A stretch of 64,000 nucleotides of DNA from Planctomycetota bacterium (GCA_022616055.1 JAKEFM010000265.1:1-64000); one strand, 5' to 3'; numbered from the stretch's first letter, positions 36,889 to 45,921 are shown. The notes: generated from the sequence alone by a model not told the origin. Numbers and translations: made by a program.

Positions 36889-37923
36889 TCACGGGACGAT
36901 CGTCACCGAGAAGCCGTCCGCGGAGGTGAGCTCTCCCGTGACCGGGTGGAGGAGGGCGTTGGCGACGTAGAAGGTCCCCCCGATCACGGCGGGGTCGTTG
37001 GGGACCGTAGCCGTCGCCGAGATGCACGTCGCCGGCGGCAGGGTCGCGATGAGGATCGGAACGGCCGGCATCCCGATCGGGATCGAGAGGAACCCGGTCG
37101 GGGTCGGGATCACGGTCGGGCCGGGGCTGGTGGAGATGGCGAGGCACCCGAAGCACCCCGTCCCCCCGCACATGACGAACTGGACGGGGCAGCCGAGGCA
37201 GGGAGTCCCGACCATCCAGTTCCCCGGCTCGCAGCCGGGAGTCACCGACATCGAGCCGCTCGCGCTGGAGAGCCCTCCCGCCTTGAACTTCCCGACCACG
37301 TTCACGTTGAAGTTCCCGGGGGGGATGTGGGAGAAGGAGCTGGAGTAGGAGCCCGCGCCGACGCCCGTCGCCGGGGGCCCCCCGGCCTGGAAGGTGAAGG
37401 TCACGGGGCCGACGACGTAGGTTCCAGCGGGCGAGTCGATCGTGTCGGCGAGCGCGTTCGCGATCCCGCCGGGGGTCTCGGCGAGGTGGTCGAGCTTCGA
37501 GTTGAACGCGCAGAATCCGGGGGCCGTGTTGTCGTTCTGCCCGTCGTTGAGGTCGGGATCGAAGCCGAGGCTGAAGCCCGGGTCGACGCCGCCCCCCTCC
37601 GTCGTCTGGTCGAGGAGGGTGAGCCCCACGGTGGCGAAGGCGGGGACGTTGAAATAGATCTCGGCGAGGAGGGGGTTCGGGACCCCGGCGGTGACGGGGG
37701 AGGTGTTCGTCACGGTGAGGGTGAGGATCTTCGTGACGTCGTCGTAGGCGAAGTCGAAGGTTGCGGTCGCCTGCGTGACCCCGTCGCACAGCGTCGGGGG
37801 GTTCGTGGTGCCGCAGGAGGAGAGCCCTCCCGGACCCCCGATCGACTTCGTCGTCGTCGTCACCCCGGCGGAGGCGACCGTCGCCAGCGCTCCGCCCACG
37901 AACACCGCCATCACCTTTCGCAT
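36889..37923 (-). CDS. Secreted protein of unknown function
   Basis: 344 aa with a clear signal peptide (about residues 1-19, ending ASA). The mature part is Gly/Thr/Pro-rich with beta-strand patterning. It contains a Cys cluster at about 225-255 (PGCEPGNW, then CLGCPVQFVMCGGTGCFGC), which could be a disulfide-rich or metal-binding knot. No domain is recognised. It is a single-gene unit, convergent with the small lipoprotein genes. A TAGCGT -10-like element followed by CCTTC lies about 65 bases upstream of the start, as at tRNA-Phe, but no good -35 was seen. Confidence 0.7.
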   Translation of the reverse strand: MRKVMAVFVGGALATVASAGVTTTTKSIGGPGGLSSCGTTNPPTLCDGVTQATATFDFAYDDVTKILTLTVTNTSPVTAGVPNPLLAEIYFNVPAFATVGLTLLDQTTEGGGVDPGFSLGFDPDLNDGQNDNTAPGFCAFNSKLDHLAETPGGIANALADTIDSPAGTYVVGPVTFTFQAGGPPATGVGAGSYSSSFSHIPPGNFNVNVVGKFKAGGLSSASGSMSVTPGCEPGNWMVGTPCLGCPVQFVMCGGTGCFGCLAISTSPGPTVIPTPTGFLSIPIGMPAVPILIATLPPATCISATATVPNDPAVIGGTFYVANALLHPVTGELTSADGFSVTIVP

Positions 37924-38042
37924 GAGAACTCTCCTGGCCGCCTGGAACTCTCGTGGCCCGCCCCCTGCCGGTGGGCGGGAGTTGCGGGGAAGGACGCTAT
38001 CCGGGGAAACCCGTCTCGGCTAGAGGCTGCCGTCCGCGCGCC

Positions 38043-38069
38043 GGGGCTAGGAAATCGGTTTCCTACCCC
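38043..38069 (-). terminator. Hairpin overlapping the stop codon of the kinase gene
   Basis: TAGGAAA-TCGG-TTTCCTA gives a seven-pair stem with a stable UNCG-like tetraloop, extended by G-C pairs beyond one mismatch. The kinase stop codon lies in one arm. There is no T-run. Confidence 0.4.
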
Positions 38070-40963
38070 GGCTTCCAGGGGGAGCCGGCGAGGAGGGCGT
38101 AACGGCGCAAAGCCTCCTCGATCTCGGGCGCGGCGAGGTCGGGGGTCGACCAGCGGCGGAGGAACCGCGCGTAGGCCTCGAGCGCCCTCGCCTTGTCCCC
38201 CCTCTCCTCCAGGCAGCGCGCCTCGTCGTACGCGGACCGGACCTGGGCGGGCTGGAGGGCCCCGGCCCCGAGGAGGAACCAGCCGGAGGTCCGGCCGAGC
38301 CGCTCGAGGAACGACTCCGCCTCCGGGAAGCGCCCCCCCTGGAGGTGGGCGCGCGCGGCCCCCTCGACGAGGAACCCGGCGAGGTGGGCGACCTCGACGC
38401 TCTCGGCCTTCCCCGGCTCCGGGGCCGCGGCCGCGAACCGGTCGAGGGCCTCCGCGGTCGAGCCCTTCGCGAGGAGGACCTCCGCCTCCGCCCACTCGGC
38501 GAGGCGGCGCACGGAGGGGATCTCCCGCAGAGCCGCGGGGAGCCCCGCGAGGATCGGCTCCGCCTCCTGCGGGCTCCCCTTCCGGGCGAGCCAGCCCGCG
38601 CGCAAGAGCGCGGACCAGGGGTCCTGAGGACCCGCGGCGGGGGGCTCCAGGCCCGCCTCGAGGTGGAGGAGGGCGAGGCGATGGCCCCGGATCCGGTTCC
38701 CCCCGCCGGGGAGCCTCTCGACTTCCCGGCGGAGGATCTCCCGGACCTCCTCGAACCGCCCGAGGGCGAGGAGGGCCTTCGCGCGCTCGAAGAGGAAGTC
38801 CTCGGCGTCGTCCTCCCATCCGAGGCGGGCGAGCCTCTCGGCGAGCGCCGCGTCTCCGAGGCCGAAGGCGACCTCGATCGCCACGGTCCGGTCCCAGTGG
38901 TCGCGGGGCTCCGTCCCCCGGCGCTCGGCGAGCTCCCGCGCCTCCGCGTCGCGCCCGAGGTAGAGGAGGGCCTGGGGCCCCCAGCTCGACTCCGAGGCCT
39001 GCTTGGCGAGGGACTCCGCCGCCTTGCGCGCGAGGTCGAAGCGGCCGGCCCAGGTCGCCGCCTGGAGGAGGTGCTGGTGCGCGGGGCCGTAGTCGGGGTC
39101 GACGGCGAGGAGCGCCTCGCAGGCCTCGACCGCCTGCGCCGCGCTCCCCTCGAAGGCGTCGTGGTAGGCGACCTCCATCCAGACCTCGAGCGCGTCCTTG
39201 TCGCGGGAGTTCCCCTGCCCGAGCCGCCGGGCGCGCTCGACCTTTCCGAGGTCGCCCGGCTTCGTCGGGTCCCGCGGGGAGAGGAGGACCTCGAGGATCA
39301 GCCGGGCCTTCTCCTGGTCGACTTCCTTGAGTCGCAGCGGCTCCCGCAGCGCCTTGCGGTAGGACTCGCCGCACCGCCGCATCGCCTCCGCCCCCCCCAT
39401 CCACCCGAAGGCTCGGGCCCGGTGGAAGTGCGCGAGCGCGAAGTCGGGGTCCTCCTCGAGCGCGGCGCGGAAGTGCCGCTCCGCTCCCGGGGCATCGAGC
39501 CGCTCCATCGCGGCGAGCCCGTCGGCGAACGCCTGGAGGGCGAGGGATGCGCCGGAGAGCGTGGCGAGCAGGGGGCGCGCCTTCTCCGGGGAGACCCCGA
39601 GGGGGGCGAGGACCTGCGCGGCGAGGGCCTCGACCGCCTCGCGGACCTCCTGGAGGCGGACGCGGGGGATCCGGGGGCTCGCGCGGACCTTCCCGTCGAG
39701 GGTCCGCAGCTCGCAATGGAGCGCGAACCCCGTCGGCTCCGGCAGGATCGTCCCGGAGACGATGAGGCTCGCGCCGGCCGCCCGCGCGACGTCGGTCCCG
39801 TTCTCCGAGTCGAGCGACTCGATCCCCGACTTCCTCGCCAGGTCCTTGAGGAACGTCGGGGAGAGGATCTCGACGGCGGGGCACTCGAGCGCCTCGGGGA
39901 GGGAGTAGAGGATGGTCTGCTTGATCTTCTCCGCGTCCGCGTCGGGCTCGAGGATCTTCAGGGGGAGGATCGCGAGGAGGGGCCTCCCCGGCGGTCTCGG
40001 CGGCTCGGGTCCGCCTCCGCGCAGGAGGAAGAGGAGGCCGAGGCCGAGCGAGACCGCGCCGGCGCCGGCCGCGGCGACCTTCGCCCACGCCGGGAAACGC
40101 CGCGCCGCCACCGGAGCCGGCCGCGCCACGACCGTCTGCCCGATCTTGAGTCCGCGCAGCTCGGCGAGGAGATCGTCGGCCGACTGGAAGCGCCTCTCCG
40201 GGTCCTTCACGAGGAGCCGCGTGATCGTGGAGGCGAGGTCCGCGCCGGCGCTCGGGTTCGACCGGTCGGCGGGGGGAGGCTCCGCCTGGAACACCGCCTC
40301 CATCACCTCGCCGAGCGTCTCCCCCCGGAACGGCCGGTACCCCGTGGCGAGCTGGTAGAGCGTTACGCCGAGCGAGAAGAGGTCGCTCCGCCCGTCCACC
40401 TTCTTCCCCCGCATCTGTTCGGGGGACATGTAGTAGGGGGTCCCCATCACGCTCCCGCTCGCGGTGAGGCCCGGGGAGGTCGAGTCGAGGCTCTCCGTCG
40501 GCCGGGAGAGCCCGAAGTCGAGGATCTTCACCCGCCCGCGCGCGTCGATCATGACGTTGGCGGGCTTGAGGTCGCGGTGGACGACGCCCGTCCGGTGGGC
40601 CTCGGCGAGCCCCTCGGCGATCGGGATGGCGAGGTCGATCAGCTCCTCCCGCGTCAGTCCCCCGGACCGGACCCTCGACTCGAGGGTCTCCCCCCGGACG
40701 AGCTCCATCGCGAAGAAGAGCACCCCCTCGACCTCGTCGGCGGCGTAGACGGTGGCGATGTTCGGGTGGGAGAGGAGGGAGGTGAGGTGGGCCTCCCGGA
40801 GGAAGCGCTCCTTGCGCTCGGAGTCGGCGGCGAAGGAGGGGTGGAGGACCTTGAGCGCGACCTCGCGCCCGAGGTTTTCGTCGCGGGCGCGGTAGACCTC
40901 TCCCATCGCCCCCGCGCCGAGCCGCTCGAGGACGGTGAAGTGGGAGAGCCGGCGGCCGATCAT
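38063..40963 (-). CDS. Membrane Ser/Thr protein kinase (Pkn type) with TPR-like extracytoplasmic region
   Basis: 966 aa. Residues about 9-275 are a complete Hanks-type kinase: Gly loop GAGAMGEV (16-23), ATP-binding K38 in VALKVL, catalytic D131 in HRDLKPANV, D149 in DFGLS, and the MSPEQM activation segment. A membrane helix follows at about 300-316. The outer part begins with a FlgO/TolB-N-like alpha/beta domain (LLAILPLKILEP, then GASLIVSGTI) and continues with many TPR-like helical pairs to the C-terminus. Such kinases phosphorylate Ser/Thr on regulatory targets in response to envelope signals. The gene is 63 bases downstream of the S9 peptidase gene and probably co-transcribed with it. Confidence 0.9.
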   Translation of the reverse strand: MIGRRLSHFTVLERLGAGAMGEVYRARDENLGREVALKVLHPSFAADSERKERFLREAHLTSLLSHPNIATVYAADEVEGVLFFAMELVRGETLESRVRSGGLTREELIDLAIPIAEGLAEAHRTGVVHRDLKPANVMIDARGRVKILDFGLSRPTESLDSTSPGLTASGSVMGTPYYMSPEQMRGKKVDGRSDLFSLGVTLYQLATGYRPFRGETLGEVMEAVFQAEPPPADRSNPSAGADLASTITRLLVKDPERRFQSADDLLAELRGLKIGQTVVARPAPVAARRFPAWAKVAAAGAGAVSLGLGLLFLLRGGGPEPPRPPGRPLLAILPLKILEPDADAEKIKQTILYSLPEALECPAVEILSPTFLKDLARKSGIESLDSENGTDVARAAGASLIVSGTILPEPTGFALHCELRTLDGKVRASPRIPRVRLQEVREAVEALAAQVLAPLGVSPEKARPLLATLSGASLALQAFADGLAAMERLDAPGAERHFRAALEEDPDFALAHFHRARAFGWMGGAEAMRRCGESYRKALREPLRLKEVDQEKARLILEVLLSPRDPTKPGDLGKVERARRLGQGNSRDKDALEVWMEVAYHDAFEGSAAQAVEACEALLAVDPDYGPAHQHLLQAATWAGRFDLARKAAESLAKQASESSWGPQALLYLGRDAEARELAERRGTEPRDHWDRTVAIEVAFGLGDAALAERLARLGWEDDAEDFLFERAKALLALGRFEEVREILRREVERLPGGGNRIRGHRLALLHLEAGLEPPAAGPQDPWSALLRAGWLARKGSPQEAEPILAGLPAALREIPSVRRLAEWAEAEVLLAKGSTAEALDRFAAAAPEPGKAESVEVAHLAGFLVEGAARAHLQGGRFPEAESFLERLGRTSGWFLLGAGALQPAQVRSAYDEARCLEERGDKARALEAYARFLRRWSTPDLAAPEIEEALRRYALLAGSPWKPG

Positions 40964-41026
40964 CCTCTCGCCCCCGCGGGGACCCCGGAGAGAGACTGCA
41001 GAGGGCGCCCCGCGAAACCCGGCCGA

Positions 41027-42943
41027 TCAGCGATCGCTCGAGGCGGGGGAGGGGACGCCGGAGGACCCGTCGGGGCTCCGCCCTAGGACGCGGTCGAGGA
41101 AGGCGACGACCTTCGGATAGGCGTCGAGGCGGTTCTTGAGCTTCGAGAGGCCGTGCCCCTCGTCGTCGTACCGGAGGTACTCGACGGTCCGGCCCCGACC
41201 GCGAAGCGCCTCCACGATCTGCTCCGCCTCGCCGATCGGGACGCGCCGGTCGTTCGCCCCGTGCACGACCATCAGGGGGCAGGCGATCCGGTCGACCTTG
41301 TGGAGGGGGGAGATCGAGACGAGGAAGTCGCGGTCGACCTCCGGGTCGCCGTACTCCGAGGCCCGGTGCGCGCGCCGCTCGGGTCCGGTCTTCTCGAGGA
41401 AGGTGACGAAGTTCGCGATCCCGACGAAATCGACGCCGGCGGCCCACAGGTCCGGGTGCAGCGTGAGGGAGGCGAGCACCATGTAGCCGCCGTAGGAGCC
41501 CCCGTACGCGGCGATCTTGCCCGGGTCGACGACGCCGGACTGGCGCAGCCACTCGACCCCCGCCGCCCCGTCGCGCACGGAGTCCTCGCGCCCGCGCACG
41601 TCGTCGAGGTGGGTGAAGGTCCGCCCGTAGCCGGTCGAGCCGCGGACGTTTGGGAGGAAGACGGCGTAGCCGTTGTGGACGAGGTACTGGGCGATCGCGT
41701 CGAAGGTCGGCCGCGACTGCCCCTCCGGCCCGCCGTGGAACAGCACCACGCAGGGGACCTTTTCGCCGGCCTTGAGATCCTGGGGCCGGTAGAAGAGCGC
41801 GGGGATCCGGCGGCCGTCGAAGGTCTCGTACCGGACGAACTGGGGGGCGGCGAGGGCGGCGCGCGGGATCCCCCCGCGCGGGGAGCGCGTCACCTGGCGC
41901 AGCGCGCCCGTGCCGATCTCGTAGATCCAGACGTCGCCGTTGTCGCGGGGACCGGAAAAGGTGGTGACGAGCGCCCTCCCGTCGCGGGAGAAGGCGCCCG
42001 CCCCGGCGGTCCCGGGCTCGAAGGGGACCTTCCGCTCCGAGCCGTCGGCGAGGGAGCGGACCGTCAGCTCGCTCCGTCCCTCGACATTCGTCGAGTAGGC
42101 GAGGAAGCGCCCGTCGGGGGAGGCCTCGACCCCCTCGATGTCCCACTGCGGCTCGGCGAGTGGCGTCCATCTCTTCGTGTCGAGCTCGAGGCGCAGCAGC
42201 GCGCCGAACTCGCGGCCGGAGTTCGTGACCACGAAGAGGGAGCGCCCGTCGGCCGACCACTCCCCCGTGTGGACCGCCCGTCCCTCGTGGGGCGTCAGGT
42301 GCTCCTTCGCCCCCGTCTCGAGGTCGAGGACGAAGAGGTCGTCGTCGAGGCTCGCGTTGCTCCGGGAGACGAGGAGCCTCTTCCCGTCCGGCGAGAAGCC
42401 CGCCGCGCCGAAGAGGGCGTCCTCCTCGAGGACGCAGCGGCTCTCCCCCGTCGCGACGTCGCAGACGTAGACGTCGAAGTGCCCGGCCTTGCGCCGGTTG
42501 CTCGAGAAGGCGATCCGCTTCCCGTCCTTCGACCAGCCGCCGAACCGGTGGATCGCGTCGGGACGGTTCGTCAGGTCGCGGACGACGGAGCCGTCGGGGG
42601 AGACGACGAAGATCTGCCCGCGCTCGTTCCCGCCGACGTCCATCTCGAAGGCGATCCACTCCCCCGTCGGCGACCACTCGTGGCCGAGGATGCGCTCCTC
42701 GAAGAAGGTGACCTGTTCGGGCCACCCTCCCTCGACGGGGACCTTCCAGATCTGGGCGACCCCCGTGAGGTTCGACCGGAACGCGATCCAGCGTCCGTCC
42801 GGCGAGAAGGACCCCCCTGCCGCGCTCTTCGTCTGCAGGAATCTCTCGATGCCGTAGGTCGGGTGATCCGCTGCATCCGCCCCCCGGCCGTCGAGGAGGA
42901 GGGCGAGGGGAAGGAGGAGGGGGCGAAGGTGGAACTCACTCAT
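41027..42943 (-). CDS. S9 family prolyl-oligopeptidase-like serine peptidase with beta-propeller
   Basis: 638 aa. A signal peptide (about 1-25) is followed by a WD40/TolB-like propeller (about 40-360; repeats of the type FSPDGRWIAF). The alpha/beta-hydrolase domain (about 375-625) has the catalytic triad S483 in GGSYGGY, D565 in HGANDRRVP and H597 in DEGHGL, plus the oxyanion motif HGGPEG. S9C/acylaminoacyl-peptidase-like enzymes cleave short peptides that can enter the propeller; here this takes place in the periplasm. The kinase gene follows on the same strand. Confidence 0.92.
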   Translation of the reverse strand: MSEFHLRPLLLPLALLLDGRGADAADHPTYGIERFLQTKSAAGGSFSPDGRWIAFRSNLTGVAQIWKVPVEGGWPEQVTFFEERILGHEWSPTGEWIAFEMDVGGNERGQIFVVSPDGSVVRDLTNRPDAIHRFGGWSKDGKRIAFSSNRRKAGHFDVYVCDVATGESRCVLEEDALFGAAGFSPDGKRLLVSRSNASLDDDLFVLDLETGAKEHLTPHEGRAVHTGEWSADGRSLFVVTNSGREFGALLRLELDTKRWTPLAEPQWDIEGVEASPDGRFLAYSTNVEGRSELTVRSLADGSERKVPFEPGTAGAGAFSRDGRALVTTFSGPRDNGDVWIYEIGTGALRQVTRSPRGGIPRAALAAPQFVRYETFDGRRIPALFYRPQDLKAGEKVPCVVLFHGGPEGQSRPTFDAIAQYLVHNGYAVFLPNVRGSTGYGRTFTHLDDVRGREDSVRDGAAGVEWLRQSGVVDPGKIAAYGGSYGGYMVLASLTLHPDLWAAGVDFVGIANFVTFLEKTGPERRAHRASEYGDPEVDRDFLVSISPLHKVDRIACPLMVVHGANDRRVPIGEAEQIVEALRGRGRTVEYLRYDDEGHGLSKLKNRLDAYPKVVAFLDRVLGRSPDGSSGVPSPASSDR

Positions 42944-43211
42944 CGGACGGGGTCAACCTGTTGCAGGAAAGAGGCTAACCGGGAGCCGGCCCCGGGGCGA
43001 GGAGGGGGATCGGCGACGCCGGTCCCGGATCGGGCGACGGAACCGGCCAACCCGGGATCGTCGACCGGGCGCGTAACCCGCTTCTCTGCCAGCGGTTTCC
43101 GGCGGCGAACCGCGCCCTGCGCCTCCTTCCCCCGGTCGCGGGTGTCAGGACCCGGATGGGGATCGGCCGATGACGGGGGCGCGAGGGAGGGATGTCGCCT
43201 GGGAGATCCGA

Positions 43212-43952
43212 ATGAACAGGAGTCAGAGGCGAGTGCTCGTCGGTGCCGTCGTCGCGCTCGGAGTGTTGTGGGCCGACGCGTTCCTCGGGCTCCTCCGGAC
43301 CGGGATCCAGGTGGTCAAGGGGGGGAACGGCCGCTTCGCGATCGAGGACGCGCGCTTCCTCGCGCCCCGTGCGACGCCGAACTTCTCCCTCCTCCTCCCT
43401 CTCGGCCCCCTCGTCGCCGGACTCGCGGCCGCCTTCTTCTGGGCTCTCCGTTCCAGGAACGCGGGCGAGCCTTCCGGCGATCCTTCGGCTGCCCTCTCGG
43501 CGGAGAACTCGGTCGCGACCTGGGATGGCCGCTCGCACTTCCCGGGCACGCCGGAGGGCGAGTCCGACGAGACCGGAAAGGCCCGCCGTCCGCCAGGCCC
43601 GCCGCTCAAGCTCAAGGACCTCGCGCTCCTCGCCAACTTTCCGACCCCCGGCGCGGGGAAGGCCCAGGGACAGGCCCCCGAGAAGGCTTCGGGCACCGCC
43701 CCTGCCGAGGGTGCCCCGACGACCGGCCGCACCTTCGATTCCCCGGCGAAACCCGATCCGCTCGGACTCCTCGACGATCCCTTCGTCGCCGCGGCGGCCG
43801 GGATGCCGGAGAAGAAACCCGGAGCGAGTCCGGAGGGGAAAGGCCGGGCCCCGGGGCGCGACGCGAAGAAGCCGCGGGCGGGGAGCCACCCGCCGGATCC
43901 GGGGCCGGCGAAGCCGCCGCCCTCCTCCGCCAAGCCGCGCGGCGCGAAGTAG
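43212..43952 (+). CDS. Hypothetical protein with two N-terminal membrane helices
   Basis: 246 aa from the ATG at 43212, preceded by GGGAG at a good distance. Membrane helices lie at about 7-28 (VLVGAVVALGVLWADAFLGLL) and 59-79. The C-terminal about 170 residues are disordered, rich in Pro, Ala, Lys, Gly and Ser, with no domain. Functionally uncharacterised. A role as a membrane-anchored spacer or division-type accessory protein would be speculation. Confidence 0.6.
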   Translation: MNRSQRRVLVGAVVALGVLWADAFLGLLRTGIQVVKGGNGRFAIEDARFLAPRATPNFSLLLPLGPLVAGLAAAFFWALRSRNAGEPSGDPSAALSAENSVATWDGRSHFPGTPEGESDETGKARRPPGPPLKLKDLALLANFPTPGAGKAQGQAPEKASGTAPAEGAPTTGRTFDSPAKPDPLGLLDDPFVAAAAGMPEKKPGASPEGKGRAPGRDAKKPRAGSHPPDPGPAKPPPSSAKPRGAK

Positions 43953-44002
43953 CTTCCGGCCGCGGATCGCCCGGGGTCCGCTTCTCCCCGGTTTCTAGGA
44001 GG

Positions 44003-44078
44003 TGGTGGGTGAGGCCGGAATTGAACCGGCGACCCCGTGATTTTCAGTCACGTGCTCTACCTGCTGAGCTACCCACCC
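44003..44078 (-). tRNA. tRNA-Phe (anticodon GAA)
   Basis: The reverse strand gives a 76-base cloverleaf: acceptor GGGTGGG/CTCACCC (one G-T pair), D-stem GCTC/GAGC, anticodon stem CGTGA/TCACG with loop CTGAAAA and anticodon GAA, and T-arm GCCGG-TTCAATT-CCGGC. The discriminator is A and the CCA is encoded (44005-44003). Confidence 0.96.
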
Positions 44079-44094
44079 ACACGGGGGGCGAAGG

Positions 44095-44123
44095 ACGCTA
44101 GCCGCAGGGAAGGATCGCGTCAA
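44095..44123 (-). promoter_or_regulatory. Promoter of tRNA-Phe, its -35 formed by the stop codon of the ribF tail copy
   Basis: On the reverse strand TTGACG (44123-44118), a 17-bp spacer and TAGCGT (44100-44095) end 16 bases before the tRNA. The TGA stop of the truncated ribF tail (44122-44120) is part of the -35. At the intact ribF gene the same TTGACG is present but the -10 context is missing. Confidence 0.6.
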
Positions 44124-44280
44124 CGAAGGGCGAGGGCGGCCTCGACGTCCGCCCGGATCGCAGCTCGCAGCTCCTCGACTCCGGCGAAGCGCCGCTCCTC
44201 CCGCAGCTTCGCCAGGAATTCGACCTCCAGCGTCTTGCCGTAGAGGTCTCCCAGCCCAGGAGGTGGACCTCGACCCTGTC
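44120..44280 (-). pseudogene. Truncated, frameshifted copy of the ribF 3' end
   Basis: Positions 44120-44252 align with 45001-45133, the end of intact ribF, with about six mismatches in 133 bases. Both encode LYGKTLEVEFLAKLREER followed by RF or HF and the same tail to the stop. Upstream of LYGK the copy continues VSWSQDRVEVHLLGWE, but one base is missing at the junction (ACCTC in place of GACCTC), which breaks the frame, and no domain start exists. It is therefore a remnant tail lying directly upstream of tRNA-Phe. Confidence 0.75.
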
Positions 44281-44545
44281 CTGGGACCAGGAGACGAGGG
44301 GGTTCGGGGTCAGGTTGAGCGGGGGGAGGCACCTGAGACTCGAACCAGGGTCGAGGCCCTTGAGGTCTTGAACAGCGTCGACGTGACGAGGTACTGGCGC
44401 AACCTCGCCCTTCTGGACCGGGTGGGTGACGAGGTTCTCGCGCTCCCGTAGCGGTCCGGCCTCGGACCGCGCGACCCGACCCTCCCCCTAACGCCCCGCC
44501 CCCCCGGCGGCCGATGATCGCGTGCGCGACCGACGGAGGCCCAGA
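44253..44545. other. Gene-poor stretch with possible coding fragments
   Basis: No complete gene is visible. A forward reading ending at 44451 includes VDVTRYWRNLALLDRVGDEV, which looks protein-like, but it has no start or context. A T-arm-like GGTTCGAGTC on the reverse strand near 44340 does not form a tRNA. Confidence 0.35.
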
Positions 44546-44875
44546 GTGACGAACTCGCGACCGAGCATTCCGGTCCCCTTCGAGGGGGCGGACGGCGCAT
44601 GCGAGGGGTTCCTGAGGCTCGGCGAAGGCGCGGGCGTTAAGGAGAAGAGGAAGGCCCTCGCATCGGCGATGAGGGAATTCGCGTTCGGGATGGCGAGGTT
44701 CGCCGACTCCCTCGACCCGGGGCCGGTGCGCACCCCGAAGCACTGGGACTTTCACAGCATCGTGGAGCTCTTTGAGGGGACGGTGCAGGAGGTCCTCACG
44801 ACCGAGGAGAAAAAGAGGGCTTGGCAGACGATGGAGGCTCCCACCCCGCAGGCGGCATCTCGCGGGCGAGACTAG
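44546..44875 (+). CDS. Small hypothetical protein in the ribF-adjacent insertion
   Basis: 109 aa from a GTG at 44546 with GGAGG seven bases upstream; a GTG at 44522 is possible. The reading is rich in Ala, Glu, Phe and Arg, with an amphipathic helical middle (KRKALASAMREFAFGMARF) and third-position GC typical of genes, but no recognised domain. It lies between the truncated and the intact ribF tails and ends within the last codon of a reverse-strand fragment. It may be cargo of an insertion. Confidence 0.5.
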   Translation: MTNSRPSIPVPFEGADGACEGFLRLGEGAGVKEKRKALASAMREFAFGMARFADSLDPGPVRTPKHWDFHSIVELFEGTVQEVLTTEEKKRAWQTMEAPTPQAASRGRD

Positions 44876-45000
44876 ACGCGCGGCCTCTCCGCCGCGATGT
44901 CGACCCCGAACGAGCGGTAGAGCCCGCGGAGGATCCCGGCGGCGACGGGGGTGTAGCGCCCGTCAAGCCCCCTCCACTCCGACCCCCGCTGAGGAAGGCG
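44872..45000 (-). pseudogene. Unidentified C-terminal gene fragment
   Basis: A reverse-strand reading from the ribF stop to TAG at 44874-44872 gives LDGRYTPVAAGILRGLYRSF followed by GVDIAAERPRV. It is protein-like in composition but has no start and no recognised family. It looks like the end of a gene brought in or cut by the rearrangement that duplicated the ribF tail. Confidence 0.3.
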
Positions 45001-45921
45001 TCAACGAAGGGCGAGGGCGGCCTCGACGTCCGCCCGGATCGCGGCGCGCAGCTCCTCGACTCCGGCGAAGTGTCTCTCCTCCCGCAGCTTCGCCAGGAAC
45101 TCGACCTCCAGCGTCTTGCCGTAGAGGTCTCCCGAGAAGCCCGGGAGGTGGACCTCGACGACTTCCCCCTGCGCCCCGCCGAAGGTCGGCCGCACGCCGA
45201 GGTTCGCGACACCGCGGCGCCGTCCGCCGTCGAGGACAGCGTCGACGGCGTAAACCCCGCGCGGCGGGCGCAGCTCGTGGTGGAGGTTCAGGTTCGCCGT
45301 CGGGAACCCGATCGCGCGGCCGCGACCGTCGCCGTGGACGACCGTCCCCATCACCGAGACGGGCCGGCCGAGGAGGGCCGCCGCGGTCGCGAGGTCGCCG
45401 GAGGCGATCGCCTCGCGGATCGCGCTCGACCGGGCGGGCCGCCCGCCGACGAGGACCGGGGGCACGACGAGGACCTCGAAGCCGAGGAAGGCTCCCATCT
45501 CCGCGAGCCGGGCCGGGTTCCCCTCCCGGTTCTTTCCGACCTTCGCGTCCGGACCGAGGACGACGGCACGGGCGCCGAGGCGCCCGACCAGCCAGTGGCG
45601 GACGAAGTCCTCCGCGGAGGTGTCGCGGAGGTTCTCGTCGAAGTCCGCGACCAGGACGAGATCGGCTCCGGCGCGCTCGAGGAGGACGAGGCGGTGTTCG
45701 AGGGAGGTGATCTGCGGGGGCGCCTTCCCGGTTAGGAGTCGGCGCGGGTGTCTGCGGAAGGTGAGGACCGCCGCCGCGCCGTCGAGCGCGCGAGCGCGCC
45801 GGACGGTCGTCCGGAGGATCTCCTGGTGGCCCAGGTGGACCCCGTCGAAGACCCCGACGGTCGCGGCCGAGCCGTTCGGAGGCGGCGCGAAGGGCTTCCG
45901 GGGATCGAGGACGGTCTGCAT
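45001..45921 (-). CDS. ribF: Bifunctional riboflavin kinase / FAD synthetase
   Basis: 306 aa, normal length. It phosphorylates riboflavin to FMN and adenylates FMN to FAD, which among others supplies EtfA in this window. The N-terminal FMN adenylyltransferase domain has GVFDGVHLGHQ and the SSAIREAI motif. The C-terminal riboflavin kinase domain has GTVVHGDGRGRAIGFPTANL and the conserved Glu in GDLYGKTLEVEF. Its last 133 bases are duplicated near tRNA-Phe, 881 bp away. This is the intact copy. Confidence 0.95.
   Translation of the reverse strand: MQTVLDPRKPFAPPPNGSAATVGVFDGVHLGHQEILRTTVRRARALDGAAAVLTFRRHPRRLLTGKAPPQITSLEHRLVLLERAGADLVLVADFDENLRDTSAEDFVRHWLVGRLGARAVVLGPDAKVGKNREGNPARLAEMGAFLGFEVLVVPPVLVGGRPARSSAIREAIASGDLATAAALLGRPVSVMGTVVHGDGRGRAIGFPTANLNLHHELRPPRGVYAVDAVLDGGRRRGVANLGVRPTFGGAQGEVVEVHLPGFSGDLYGKTLEVEFLAKLREERHFAGVEELRAAIRADVEAALALR

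Noticed and set aside
37911-42725. A reverse-strand open frame of about 1600 codons, and others as long (for example 45991-51936)
   Set aside because: They overlap well-supported genes in another frame or strand, are dominated by Arg, Gly, Pro and Ala, and contain no domain. Long stop-free frames are expected in DNA this GC-rich.
44300-44360. T-arm-like GGTTCGAGTC suggesting a second tRNA near tRNA-Phe
   Set aside because: The flanking five-base stems do not pair and no D-arm or anticodon arm can be formed upstream.
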